From contig JAJTUP010000018.1 in assembly GCA_021399435.1 (NCBI GenBank), forward strand, positions 248,001 through 312,000: a stretch of DNA of 64,000 nucleotides, read 5' to 3'. Positions 45,506-56,265 of the stretch are shown piece after piece; position 1 is the stretch's first letter; each line of letters opens with the position of its first letter. Both the position numbers and the translations under genes were made by a program. Under the pieces are notes generated by a model. That model was not told the DNA's origin. It searched no databases and was given only the letters and a program-made list of their open reading frames with translations. The DNA is from Diaporthe sp. PMI_573 (Eukaryota > Ascomycota > Sordariomycetes > Diaporthales > Diaporthaceae).

Positions 45506-48483
45506 GGTTTGAGGAAGGAATGCAGATGCAAATGATGATGTTGTTGAGAGAGTGTGTGTGTGAGAGTGTGTTAGAGTCCGATCAGAGTGAGGACAGCCTC
45601 ACGATGGCGTGGATTGAGGCTAAGGCTGACGGTAACAAATGACACCAAGCACAAAGCAGGGCAGCGGCAGCGACAATAAAGCGACAGCAGAGTCAACAGA
45701 CGACGCCAGCAGCGGCAGACTTCGGGAACTACTGTTCTGTTACAAGCAAGTGCCTTGTCGGGGTTGCACAGCTGCATGCAGAGTAGTCTAGTGTGTGTGG
45801 TGTATGTGGTGTAGTGTCAGACAGTAGATGAGATGGATGGACGGATGAATGTGGTGGGAGGTTGGTGGTGGGTGTGAATGGACGACGAGGTTAGACCAAG
45901 TGGGCTGTACCGAGTATCAGGAACTGCTGTGGTTGGGAGAGGCAGTGTGACGGTCAGTCTATTGATGAGTGGCAGGAGGCGTCGAGGGTTCTCGAGTCCA
46001 AGACATGCATGTACGCACGTACTTTTAATGTACGTATATATGTATGTGTGTCTTTGTGTACGTACTCCGTACACAGACTCGTGGTCAAGCCAGCTGGTGG
46101 CCCATACGTTGATTTGAGTGAATGATATTTTTTGGCGAGTGAATGTTCCAGTTCCAGCGTCTGAGGTCTCCCACAACGTGGTTTGACGTCGCACGCCGCG
46201 GATGAGAGTGGGGCGTTCAAGGGGGGGTGTGGTTGGCCCTGCACCCTGCAAGAGCACAGGCGACAGGTGGTCCTGGGCGGTAAATGTGGTTGATGTGGGT
46301 TTGTGACGATGGCTGATGGGGTTTGGGACCCGCTGTGGCTACCGGCAGATCCCTACATTTGGGGGGCCAAATTGGTGGCCTCTGGTTGATGAATGACTGG
46401 TTTGATTGATTGATTGTTTGATTTATTTATTGATGAGTGAGTGAAGAAGTCGAAGGATGCTGAGTAACCTCGTCCGTCTTATATTGAGGATATATGTTAT
46501 TCATTCAATGATATGGCCACGCGAGAATAGTAACGCCAAGACCAAGGCGAAGAATTCAAGGCAGAAAGAAAACACAAGAAAAAGACGGTGCATTCATCGT
46601 CGTCGTCAGCATCAAAGAGGCCAAGACACCTGAGAGGACACGCTTATCTGGCTGCTTGCGTACATGTACCTTGGTACCGTATCCTACCTTGGGCTGGATA
46701 AACAATAGACGAGTGGCTATGCAGGCTAAGCAGAGCTGAGCTGGGCTGGTGACGGTCATGTCATTGATGAACTGTCAAGCCGCTGTGGGATATCCTTGGG
46801 AATGAAATAAATGGTCTACTTGTTAGTGCGTACCGTAGTACCTTACACAAGCATCTACCATCCGGATCGAGAGACAACAACATTCTCTTCGCTGGCACTA
46901 CTGTGAACAATGCTTTTTTTCTTTTTCTTTTCCCTTTCCCTTCTGGCCCCTTCCCTATCCCTGTCCCCTGTCTGGCGCCTTGGGACCGCCGCCTACTCGG
47001 GCTGAGTGGCGCCAGCCACCCGCCAGCTCTGCAACCTCTCGACGTCTGGACCCTGAAACTTTCATGCACGTCCATGCGGCCATCTCTGGGCCCCCCCTTC
47101 CAGGCCTTCACGCCTCGCAGATTCCCGACCTCCGTGCTCGTCATGCCATTAAATACGGTTTGGGCCGTCAAAAGCTTGTGGCATTCTCTAACGAGTCACG
47201 CAGATTAACATATGCAGCGTCCATTCTTTTTTACAGAAAACTCACTTTGTATGCCAAGTACAGGCCAAGTGCGGTCGGATATTGTAGACGTCGACTCCTA
47301 CATCGCCATCTTTTTCAAGGGCATCTCAACCATCAGACAAGCAGTGTACACCGTCCGGCCCTCGCATAACTTTCAAGTGTATCACATCACACCACACCCA
47401 TCAAATCACCTCGCATCTCATGGCACGGCCCGGCACGGCCTGTATCACACCACCCACTCTGCAGCTTGTCATGTGCTCGTCCCTGGACATCTTGCCCAAA
47501 CAGCCACGTCCACTCGTTGACGACGTGCTGCTCGGCTGCTGTCCAGAGGCTGCTTCATTGCCGCCCTGCCCCTCGTCTTGTCCTCTCGGCGAGCTTTAAA
47601 TAGACGCCCACGTCTGCCTCGCCTGGCCTTGACTTTTGACCGCACGGGCTCCCAAGACCCTCGGCACCTCAGCCCTTCTTCTAGGGCCGTGGCCTCCGTC
47701 CCCCGGCCCGCAACGTCGTCAGCCCGTACTGCCAGTCAGGTAACTTCCGCGATCCACCACCCGCCACACCCCCAAGGCCCAGCAGGCCGATTCATATATT
47801 TAAGCTTTTGTGGCCTGGTGTGACACTGCGTCTGGCCCTGGTCCCGGTACTATCTGCCCACTGGCCACAACAGCGCGTCTCTCGCGCCTACGGAAGCGCT
47901 ACCAGTCCTCGGCACCTTCAGCCATCGTGAACGGGTGCATGCCGCAGGCTGCAATATCGATTACTGTCTTGTTGAGTCCAGATCCCACTGTTCAGGTGAA
48001 TCATCGCCTCAATGTAGTTCTATAGTTACTGTACTGTTCCATGACACGCACCGGAGTTGCAGGATAAATACTCACCCGTCACGGCATCACCGACCAACCA
48101 TCTAAAAATGGCTCAACGGTCCCTGCCGAGTCGAGGAACCACCATGCAGCACCCAAGATGTGGCCCACCTCCTCATTCACTCACTCAGCTCACCCACCCG
48201 ATGGGAGAATGCCCATCAGCCAGATTCTATACGCACCAAGGGCCAGAGCGTTCACTGCCCGACAAGTCATGTGTGGCCTTATCGCGGCGAACTGTTACAA
48301 TCTCACGTCAGGCAGAGACTGCTCATCTGTACGCAGAAGGACATCCTGTAGAACTTTTCATTTTCCAGGAGGTGAGCACTGCAAACTCATAATTACCTAT
48401 ACCTTCACATACATTATTATTGCAACACAGCCACATATTCAAAAAGTACACATCATCGTAGCGGAACCTAGGGATGACTTACC

Positions 48484-48807
48484 TGCCTTTCTGCCCAGTC
48501 ATCTCAGTTATCCCACAGGAGGTTATCCCATTAGGTGTTTAAGCGTTTACCACTGTATGAAGGGACCGCCTACATACTGCTTAAGAAGCGTATGTACACG
48601 GATTAAAACGCAAACCACTTATCCCATTAGAGGTTATCCCATAGAAGGTATCCCCGTAAAAGGTCAGTTAACAGAAAATTATTTATAGAAAGTTGTCCTA
48701 AGACAGGTTATTCTTTACGTGCCCCAGGTGGTTGATCCTAAGGAGGTTGGGCAGTGAGCACTGCCCAGCTGCATCACTACATAGGTGCCGTGGCCGCGTA
48801 GCGGACA
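48484..48807 (-). repeat. dispersed repeat family, copy B (longest)
   Basis: Read on minus it begins TGTCCGCTACGCGGCCAC (48807 downwards) and ends GGGCAGAAAGGC, like copy A. It contains at least four diverged motifs near TRGGATAACCTC (reverse GGTTATCCC at 48506-48515, 48521-48530, 48619-48625 and 48632-48640). A central segment (48551-48610) is missing from copy A but nearly identical to copy C. The outer 59 bp ends in an 18-bp near-perfect palindrome. It has no coding capacity. Confidence 0.75.
48749..48766. repeat. 18-bp palindrome in repeat copy B
   Basis: GGGCAGTGAGCACTGCCC has 8-bp arms around a 2-bp centre. Copy A has the decayed form GGGCAGTGATCACTGCTC at the matching place. Confidence 0.85.
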
Positions 48808-49406
48808 CCCAAGGAAAGCTCATCTTGACTCTCGTCATAGTCCTCTGGCCCTACTCTTGCAGATGCAATCACAGAGCCGACTGGTCATGGCTGGAACCAC
48901 CGTCTGAGGAAAGCTGTTCATCTCACTGCACACCCTCTTTATATCCCGTTTCATGCGGTTACACGTGACCTCAGATTATGTCTAGTGATATATGCGAGAT
49001 CCAAGGTTTCGTCTACCGAGGCTCATACGTCGAGATTGAAGGCAGCAGGGCGTTCTATTCATGTATTCCATCCCAGTTGGAAGGATTGACGGAGCTGTAA
49101 TTACAGTATCGATTGTTGTCTTACCCTAGGGTAGACTACAGATTCATTGGTGAAATGACATGTGAAAACACAGAAGGTGTGCCTAACTTGGCAGGACGGA
49201 ATGGATCAGCCGACGGGTAGAAACACAGATCCGCAGATGTTTAGGTTTTTTTCTGCGCGCCGGCGTTGAAGAAGTCACGCGCCGATCGCTTTTTTCGACA
49301 CACTGATTAAAGGCGACTTCATTGCCCAAAATAACAATAACATCTCGGTCCAACATGATGCATGCTTACTTGTTTTCTCTCTCCGAACGGGGACCAAGTG
49401 TTCACC

Positions 49407-50560
49407 ATGCTGATCCTCAGTCTCCTCCTCTTCTCGCTCCATGCCACCGCGTCGGGTCCTCGTGTTCGCCGAGAAGCATGTGTTGAATCGTCGCCGGCCT
49501 CGATTTCGCCTACCACGGGCCTTCTCTCCAGCACATCGTCAGCCACTCCAAGGTGGGTTGACGTTGCCCGTGATCGTGATATATGTAACATTTCCTAACG
49601 AAACAATTTACTAGCACGATCACAACCGTTCCAGAGCTCTTTTTGCTGCAAGTTCAAGTTACGGTTCCCCAGCCACTACCATGCCACAAGAGACAAGAGC
49701 CGCCTGGCTTCTATCTGGAAACCAATTCTTCCATTAGCCCACTCTGTGAACAAGGCGTCATATTCCAGCTGGTCAGCGGCCGACTACTTAAAGAGGGAGT
49801 CTTGGTCACTGTTTCGGACCCGCCTCGGCCTCAGCTGTTACTTGGGGTTGGCGCGAGTAGGGACATCTCCATCACATTCTCGTTCACGGGCGGTATACTA
49901 TCGTGGAGCGACCCCCGCTTCCCAAGGCAGAGAGCATTCTACTGCCTCCTGGCCGACACCGTGTATGTTTATTTCGATGTCGCCCCTCAAGGTTGTGTCG
50001 ACGTCACGCTTTCTTTCAGACCATGTAAGTCTGTCTAGTTCAGTCTAGTCTTGATTGAGCTTTAGCATTCGAGCTCGTCAGGCACTCCTCCGCCCGGCAC
50101 GCCCATCTGTTACCCCAGCGGCCCCGAGATCAACTTCCGCTTCGGATTCCTGAGCGACACGGCCGGGTCTACCGGATACGCAAGCCTCGATATAGGAGAT
50201 TACATCGATTTCTACGTGACGGTCCCCGATACCGACAATCCTTATTGTCCAAACATCGGATATCTCTACCACGAGCGATCTGGGTACTGCGTGACCGGCG
50301 TCGAAGCGACGACGCCGCTCAAGTATGCCAACCAAGATGTGCAGCTTCAGCCTTGCGGCTCGTCCACCTCGCCGCCGCCCGAGGCGCAGGCGTTCTGCGG
50401 TCAGCGGTTCACCAACCGTGCGTTTATATTGTTTCTGGGTGATGACACGGCTGCCGGCACCGGTCCGTATGCAGCCCAATTTGGAGATGGTGTTGATGTG
50501 CCAATGAGCCTTTCGCCAGGTGGTAATGGGAACTATTGGGTATACAATTGTATCCCATAA
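49407..50560 (+). CDS. Secreted protein of unknown function (possible DUF7908-like part)
   Basis: Three exons (49407-49552, 49615-50024, 50082-50560) join in consistent phases to give 344 aa. A signal peptide (M-L-I-L-S-L-L-L-F-S-L..A-S-G) is followed by a basic R-V-R-R that may be a processing site. A short Ser/Thr linker leads to a beta-rich domain (about 55-185) ending in G-C-V-D-V-T-L-S-F-R-P-C. A second Cys-rich domain (about 190-344) contains I-C-Y-P, F-L-S-D-T-A-G, Y-C-P-N-I-G-Y and the terminal Y-N-C-I-P. The first domain reminds me of the DUF7908 proteins of moulds; this is from memory and weak. The second I do not recognise. ATG 49362 is in frame upstream but would spoil the signal peptide. 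The extracellular location is inferred. Confidence 0.7.
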
Positions 50561-51837
50561 GTAATGTGGACATACGCCGCATGGAAATAAACGCTCTGTG
50601 TTGCATATAATCTTTCTTCCATGTGTTTGACTTGGTTCGCTGTTGAGTTATTAGTGATATACAGCGACTGGAATCAAGTTGTCACTGCAGGCTGTAATTA
50701 ACGGTCATGGGTCTCGAGAAACATCTGTTGCACCAGCCAGACACTGGCTGCTGTTGCAACTACCTTGGCCATTGTTCTAGACATGTGGGTAACTTTTAGG
50801 CACGTTCCCGGTCGACAAGGTCGAGCCTGACTTGCAGGCTCAGGTTTGCGAAGACGGAGCTCGGTTGCGTTGATCGCTTGCGCATTCGCTTTGAACAACA
50901 TGATACGTCTCCCATCCGGAGCGATCACACTCATCGATCTGGTCCGTCGGTCCCGAGGTCTTGGCAGTTTTGATACCCAAGGCGGGTGAACGCTGTGTCG
51001 TGACCGCGTATTCTCTCGAATCTTCAGTATGCATAAAGCACAGACTGCTACATACGCCCGAACTTTGTCAACACTCGAAAATTCAATCGGCAAAGTAAAG
51101 ACAAAGGCGACAGGGACAGCTTTTAGAAATAATCATCCAGAACAAAAATCACCTTCGTTTCCCTCAGAGTCATACACTGAGCAGCGTTTTGGGAGGGAGG
51201 AAGGCTCCCACGGACTTGTGGTGGACAACGCCGGGAATCTCGGATGTCGGTAGAACTTTGCTGATATTCCACCAAACTCAGATTCTGCGCATCTTGCACA
51301 GCAACCCATCTGGACTCTGATAGACATCAGATGGAACTCACTGTGGTGGGTTTATTTTCGATACTGACTTCCATGGCATGAAGTGAGATACATTGCACGG
51401 CGTGCCGCTGCTTCCCGCCTCCGAATGAAGCAAAACGAACACGAACACTTTGCATGCGCCGTCCTATCCAAGACGTTGATGTGAAGTTTGCAAAAGCGTA
51501 CAATTCCTAGAATTCCCTATTCTATTGGCTGTTTTCCCGCATAATTGTTGTGCTTGGCCAAGCTGCGCTCTCTTGGTATGTTGGTATCCGGCATTATACA
51601 GGACGAGCTTTGGGCAAATATCAGCGCCCAGTTCGGGGTCGAAGTAGTGGATAGTCCGTGGAACAGTGAATATAAATTGGCCATCGCTCTCCTCTTTTGA
51701 TCAGGACAGGATTGATATTGAAAAGCAGGAACACTTTGACCCGCAACAAACCATCACACAACTGTTGTGCAAGATCATTGGGCTTCAGCTACCCTCTTCA
51801 CTTTGAAAAACAAGAGAACCAATCACCAACCACAACC
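50561..51837. other. intergenic
   Basis: No gene is supported. The last 170 bp hold a TATA-like box and an A/C-rich leader for the next gene. Confidence 0.5.
51671..51678 (+). promoter_or_regulatory. probable TATA box
   Basis: TATAAATT lies about 165 bp upstream of the start codon of the Cys-rich secreted protein. It is followed by a C/A-rich leader ending CAACCACAACC before the ATG. Confidence 0.45.
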
Positions 51838-52164
51838 ATGCAATTCTCCTCAACCATCTCACTGACCCTCGCCCTCCTCTCAGGCACGGCACAGTCAGCT
51901 GCTGTGGAACCCTTCCATGGGGCCATCCAATCACGTCAACAATGGGGCCAGTGCAAAGCTGATGGTGACTGTGGCAGCGGCTTCCAGTGCTGTACGACCC
52001 GATGCATCTTTGGCTCCTGTCCGGGTTCTCGGGATGGGACGTGCGATAGGAACAGCGACTGTGCCAAGGGTCGTGTTTGTCGCAACGGAGCTTGTATTGT
52101 CAACGGGAACAATGGAGGTGGCGGAAAAGGGGGTCCAGGTTTCTGCCCAGGCCATGACAACTAG
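51838..52164 (+). CDS. Small secreted cysteine-rich protein
   Basis: A single exon encodes 108 aa. A clear signal peptide (about 1-20, T-A-Q-S-A) is followed by a pro-like stretch. The Cys-rich core starts near residue 39: C-x5-C-x5-C-C-x3-C-x4-C, then a second group C-x5-C-x5-C-x4-C (T-C-D-R..D-C..V-C..A-C). The protein ends in a Gly/Asn-rich tail with one more Cys, making 11 in total. The repeating C-x5-C-x5-C spacing suggests two small disulfide modules. Such proteins can be effectors, antimicrobial peptides or wall proteins; the sequence alone does not decide. The TATA box and the CAACC leader support expression. No homologue comes to mind. Confidence 0.7.
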   Translation: MQFSSTISLTLALLSGTAQSAAVEPFHGAIQSRQQWGQCKADGDCGSGFQCCTTRCIFGSCPGSRDGTCDRNSDCAKGRVCRNGACIVNGNNGGGGKGGPGFCPGHDN

Positions 52165-52572
52165 GATGTTGCGAGTCCGGGCTATCGTGCGATGGCTGGA
52201 ATGAATGGCGCTATTGACGATTTCTGTAATGATGAGAATTTTCGAGGTTCAAGGCTATGTTGTTTACTTTTTGGAGCCGTGGCGTCACCAGGGGCTCAAA
52301 TCAGATATCATAATGAAATTGCACCTATTTTCAACAGCGGGTCGCCATTTGCTTCTCTTTTCCTCCCATCTCTCTTTCATTTCTTCGAACAACCATCGAA
52401 AATTACTCAAGTGGGCATCGAGGAATCTGAAACAAGTAGGCAAAGGGGAATGATATGCGCCTTCTATTACATAGGCCAAGTGCGCCGTCCTTGTCTCTGC
52501 ATTTGTGGACTCTCCCCATTATCGTTGCTGATACCCATTCATGAGGAATTTCATTGTTCGATTTTGCTACCA
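52165..52572. other. intergenic, convergent 3' ends
   Basis: 3' regions of the secreted protein and the Clr5 gene. No gene is seen. Confidence 0.6.
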
Positions 52573-54023
52573 TCATATTCCCGCGTGCCGTTTGGCAAGG
52601 AATTTCAGAGCTGCAGTCCTCCGCGACCCTTGAACTCCATGAACCAGCATTTGCTGATATAGCGCCACAATCCTCGGGTCTTGATAGCAGTCTACCCCCT
52701 TAGCCATATCAACATATGACAACAAGTCCGCCTTGCCCTGCAAGCTCTCGAGGTACCGAAAATCACGCTTGCCGTACAGCTGTTCAAAGGCCTGCAGCTG
52801 CTCGTCAATGATCCCCTCTATAAGTTGGAAGAACCACATGCCATCCATGTCGCCTTTATCCCCGATACGTAGCCATGTCGCAAGCGACTTGGAGCCGACG
52901 GCAGAGAAAGAACTGGAGAATGCCATCTCCGCCCACGCCTGGCACGTCACCTTCCAAGCCCTGATCGACACCTCGTTCAGCTCGCTGAGCGGTACCGAAG
53001 CCAGGGACTGCATGAGACGGGGGAGCGGGTGTGAGCTCGGCAGGCCCAGGGCGCCGGAGAAGCCGAGCGACGCGGCGTACTTGAGGAGCGCCTTGAGAAG
53101 GACCCCGAACTGTTCGGCGTCTGTGCCGGTGGCTTCGGCGTAGCGGTTCAGCTGCACGATGAGCATAAAGATATTACAGATTGTCGTGCTGGGCTCAGAC
53201 TTGAACATGATGGCGACCTCATCGGGCGCCTTTCGCATGCGGACAAGAGCCTGGCTCACGTCTTGCTGCTTCATGGCGTCATTGATCTCGTTTGTGAATT
53301 TGAACCATCGGTTAGTGCTCGGCTGGTCGAGCGAGAGAATGCTGAGCGCTTCCGTTAGGTTGCTGATTTCTCTTTCATGCCGGCCAAAGGCGTACGTGCG
53401 CGTGTAGGCGAACACTGCCTCGGTGGTGTGATGAGAATCTGGCGGCCGAACCACTGCGGTAAGTGGGATTGTTGTGTATACTCTTTTCCGCCGGAGGTGC
53501 TTTTGGAGCCGGGAGGTGTCGACGATTTGTCCGTTGGCCAGGCGGATTTGGGTTCCGGGCCTGACAGTGTCCTCGTAGGGCGCGTCCTGCACCTCTTTTG
53601 GGTCGAGGCCCGCAGTCAGCTTGATGTTCTTCCGCCAGCCCCAGGCTATGAACCGCGACTTGAACATCTTGGCTCTGAAGCTCTGTATTAGTATTCCTTG
53701 ATCGCGTCTCCCTTGGTCTGAGTGTGGACCCACGAGGCGGTGAAACCGTAATGTTTCCTCATGTGCTCCATCACTTCAGCAAGAGTTTTGTTCTCGTCCA
53801 TGTATAATCTCCTCATCAGGGGCTTATACTGGCTCCATTCTCCCCTATGGACAACTTGAATTGCCCGATCGAGTCGGGCTGCGGGAATCGAGCCGACTGG
53901 ACCATGCTCAGCCGCAGACATGCTCGAGGAAGCAAGTGTTTGTTCTTGCCGCGAAGCCTGCTGCATGGAGATCGGGCTGTTTGATTCGATGGATGTCCCC
54001 TCATCTCCGCTAGATGACGCCAT
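52573..54023 (-). CDS. Clr5-domain protein
   Basis: Two exons on minus (54023-53734, 53674-52573) give 463 aa. The Clr5 domain (about 64-114) crosses the 59-nt intron: W-S-Q-Y-K-P-L-M-R-R-L-Y, E-N-K-T-L-A-E-V-M, Y-G-F-T-A-S, and after splicing K-M-F-K-S-R-F-I-A-W-G-W-R-K-N. Choosing the TTCAG acceptor at 53675, not the earlier ACAG, restores this consensus. Clr5 was named from a fission-yeast silencing factor. In filamentous fungi the domain occurs at the N-terminus of many proteins of unknown role, probably binding DNA. The remaining 350 residues are mostly helical, without a domain I recognise. An upstream in-frame extension begins only with non-ATG codons, so 54023 is the start. Confidence 0.82.
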
Positions 54024-55950
54024 TGGGAAATGTTGTTCTCGTCCCAGGGCACACTCGCGAAGCTTTTGTGAAGTCGTGCTTACAGGCACACGTGCCTATG
54101 TTGCTGACGCACCGGCATGAGCAGATCATACTGACTCGGAGTTTATGGATCCTTCGGGCGGGGATCGAATCATAGTTCAGCCCCGGCAGAAGCCTAACGA
54201 GGGAGCAAACCAACACATTGTGGAATGCCGTTACTTGCAAAACGAGTGCATAGACAATGCCAATACAGAGTATTATGCATCTTATCGCCTTTCACTTATA
54301 TCATGTGATTATGTAAATATCGTCATAAACCTCACCGTGCAACCCTTCGCTTATGGCAGTTGCTTGCGAGCATTCTAGCGAGGGTTGGGGGACGACTGCG
54401 CAGGAGTAGTGCTGCAATGTAGTATGCTCTGACCATGTAGTTCAGCATTGCAAGACGTATTTATCCTCAGACAGTTGGCTTGCCCCTTTCCATACTTTTT
54501 CAATTCATAAACCTCACGTAAATCACCAGCAGTAGGTATACTCGGCCAATGCCGCTACATACTATGTAATGTTTATCTCCGTCTGTCATTTTGATCAGGA
54601 ATATTATAGCCAGAGATGTTGCTAAACCACTTCTCAATGAATGATGTGAGTTGGGGCCAAACTATATTGACAGAGACAAACTGTGCCTGTTATGCTGATC
54701 GAGACAAATAGAGACATTTGCAGGCCTGTGCAGCGGTCTCCGCCGAGGAAAACAGGAATTGAGTCGTAGTGTTGGCGAGCGGTGGGCAGGGGTGAAGTGG
54801 CCCAAGTCCGTGCTCTATATGGAGTAAGGTTCAAGTCGTCTTCTCCGGTACGATTACGGAAATCAGACCGAGCCGAGAATGGCTGGAAAGGGATAGTATG
54901 CTGCGGTAACCGCTTGATTTGAGTTGACAAGCAGCCAATGGTGGTTGCAGTTGGGAAGGCTGCACAGCTGGGAGACCGGTTCGAGTGATTCAAACTTGTT
55001 TCAAGCTTACAGAGCAGCGATGCTACAGTACCATGACAGTTGCGAGGGAACCGCGCTGCAAATGCAGACACCGTAGCCCCGCGGTGCGACCTACCAAATA
55101 CGGATACCTCAATCTCCTCACTCCGAAACCTTGTTCGGCTGCCAGTGTGGTACGCGTATTAGCACTGGCACTGCTTTGAACCAAAACCTGAGCTGCTGCT
55201 GGGCTTGTCATTTTGGATGCAGACAGCTGGGAGCTCGAGGGGGTGATGCCGGAACGGAGCCGTGACGGGAGTCAAATCACTCCTGGGCATCCCGCAAAAC
55301 GCGGGAATTAGTGCTGGCTCCACTGGGTAGCATGGTGGTGAGCTTCGGACCCGGGTCCTCTGCACATTCGAATCGTGGGATAGCGGGACGGGCACGTTGA
55401 CCAAGGTTTCTAACACGGTGCGTTTATTTCTTTCTTTTTAGCCTGTCATGTACCGCAACGGCGGCTATTGGGGAAATTATTGACGTAAAGGTCACTCACT
55501 ATATAAGATTGAGACTAATGCCCGAGTGGGTTGTGCAACGGCGATCTTAGCAGCGTTGAGTATGGCCAACTCCTATCACCTGCTGTAACGGGCTGGGGCA
55601 GGAATACTTTAAATGCAACTTGATATCCTACTGAATTCTTGTTTTTGCAGGGAAACAAGCAAACGACCCCTTGTTTCAAGGCTCGGCCCCGCGGACAACG
55701 CCCATGTCGGCAGCGAGCCCTGTGGGCTTGGCAAGTGGAGTGGAGTGCAACCCGGGGAATAGGGGAAAGGGGAAGGAGGGAAAAGATAGGAGAGTCGACA
55801 GCTTGTCCCTTCTGATATAAATTCTGAAGCTTTCCTGAGTGTCGCCGCCTCTCAGTAGGAACAAATCTCAATAGCCTTTCCCGGATCATAAGCAATTTCC
55901 AGTCACCTATACAAATCGTCAGGCCCACTTGACCAGCACAACCAAACAAG
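54024..55950. other. intergenic
   Basis: 1.9 kb with no supported gene. A candidate TATA box for the next gene is annotated at 55816. Confidence 0.5.
55816..55821 (+). promoter_or_regulatory. candidate TATA box
   Basis: TATAAA lies about 130 bp upstream of the start codon of the eight-cysteine secreted protein, a distance similar to the other small secreted genes here. Confidence 0.4.
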
Positions 55951-56265
55951 ATGAAGCTCACTGCTGCTGTTATTGTTCTTAGGTAAGGTGGAATTCTAAT
56001 GACCCGTGACCCTACAAGATAATCTCTAACATATCATTAGTGCCTTCTTTGGCATCTCCAACGCAGCTCTCTGCTCTTGCGACGGCAGCAACACCGATTC
56101 GGCCACATGCTGCTCGGACTTTACCGGTTGGAGTAAGTTGGAACCTCCTACCCCGGTCTTTTGAGATATTGACAAAAGGTTATAGACGGCTACGAATGCG
56201 AGACCGACCAGACTCCCTATGCGATATGCTGTTCAAACTTTGATCGCACCACCTACTGCCGATAA
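55951..56265 (+). CDS. Small secreted eight-cysteine protein, three exons
   Basis: Three short exons (55951-55982, 56041-56132, 56186-56265) give 67 aa. Introns are 58 and 53 nt with GTAAGG and GTAAGT donors and TTAG/ATAG acceptors; all phases agree. A signal peptide (about 1-19, ending S-N-A) leaves a mature protein of about 48 residues. Its eight cysteines are arranged C-x-C-x(10)-C-C-x(10)-C-x(9)-C-C-x(8)-C, where the two CC pairs suggest a compact disulfide-bonded fold. The start follows the leader ACCAAACAAG. Small size, secretion and Cys content fit effector-like or antimicrobial proteins, but I know no homologue and claim no function. Because each exon is tiny, ORF-based gene finding would miss it. 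Confidence 0.72.

Larger units (their letters stand above)
45506..49406. other. long intergenic region containing dispersed repeat copy B
   Basis: 3.9 kb without a supported gene. Features are GT-rich microsatellite patches near 45.55 kb and 45.79-45.82 kb, TGAT-type repeats near 46.40-46.44 kb, and the repeat at 48484-48807. The many short frames show no known domain. Confidence 0.5.

Noticed and set aside
4887..49135. ACCCTAGGGT palindromes near 4.89 kb and 49.13 kb as telomere-like repeats
   Set aside because: Each is a single isolated 10-mer, not a tandem TTAGGG array. It is too short to mean more than chance.
54024..54089. 22-codon N-terminal extension of the Clr5 protein
   Set aside because: The extension begins with GTG, not ATG, in a eukaryote, so the start was set at 54023.
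54140..54220. tRNA-like GATTCGATCCCCG on the minus strand
   Set aside because: The T-arm lacks the canonical GGTTCRA pairing, and no acceptor stem or D-arm fits. I find no tRNA in the window.
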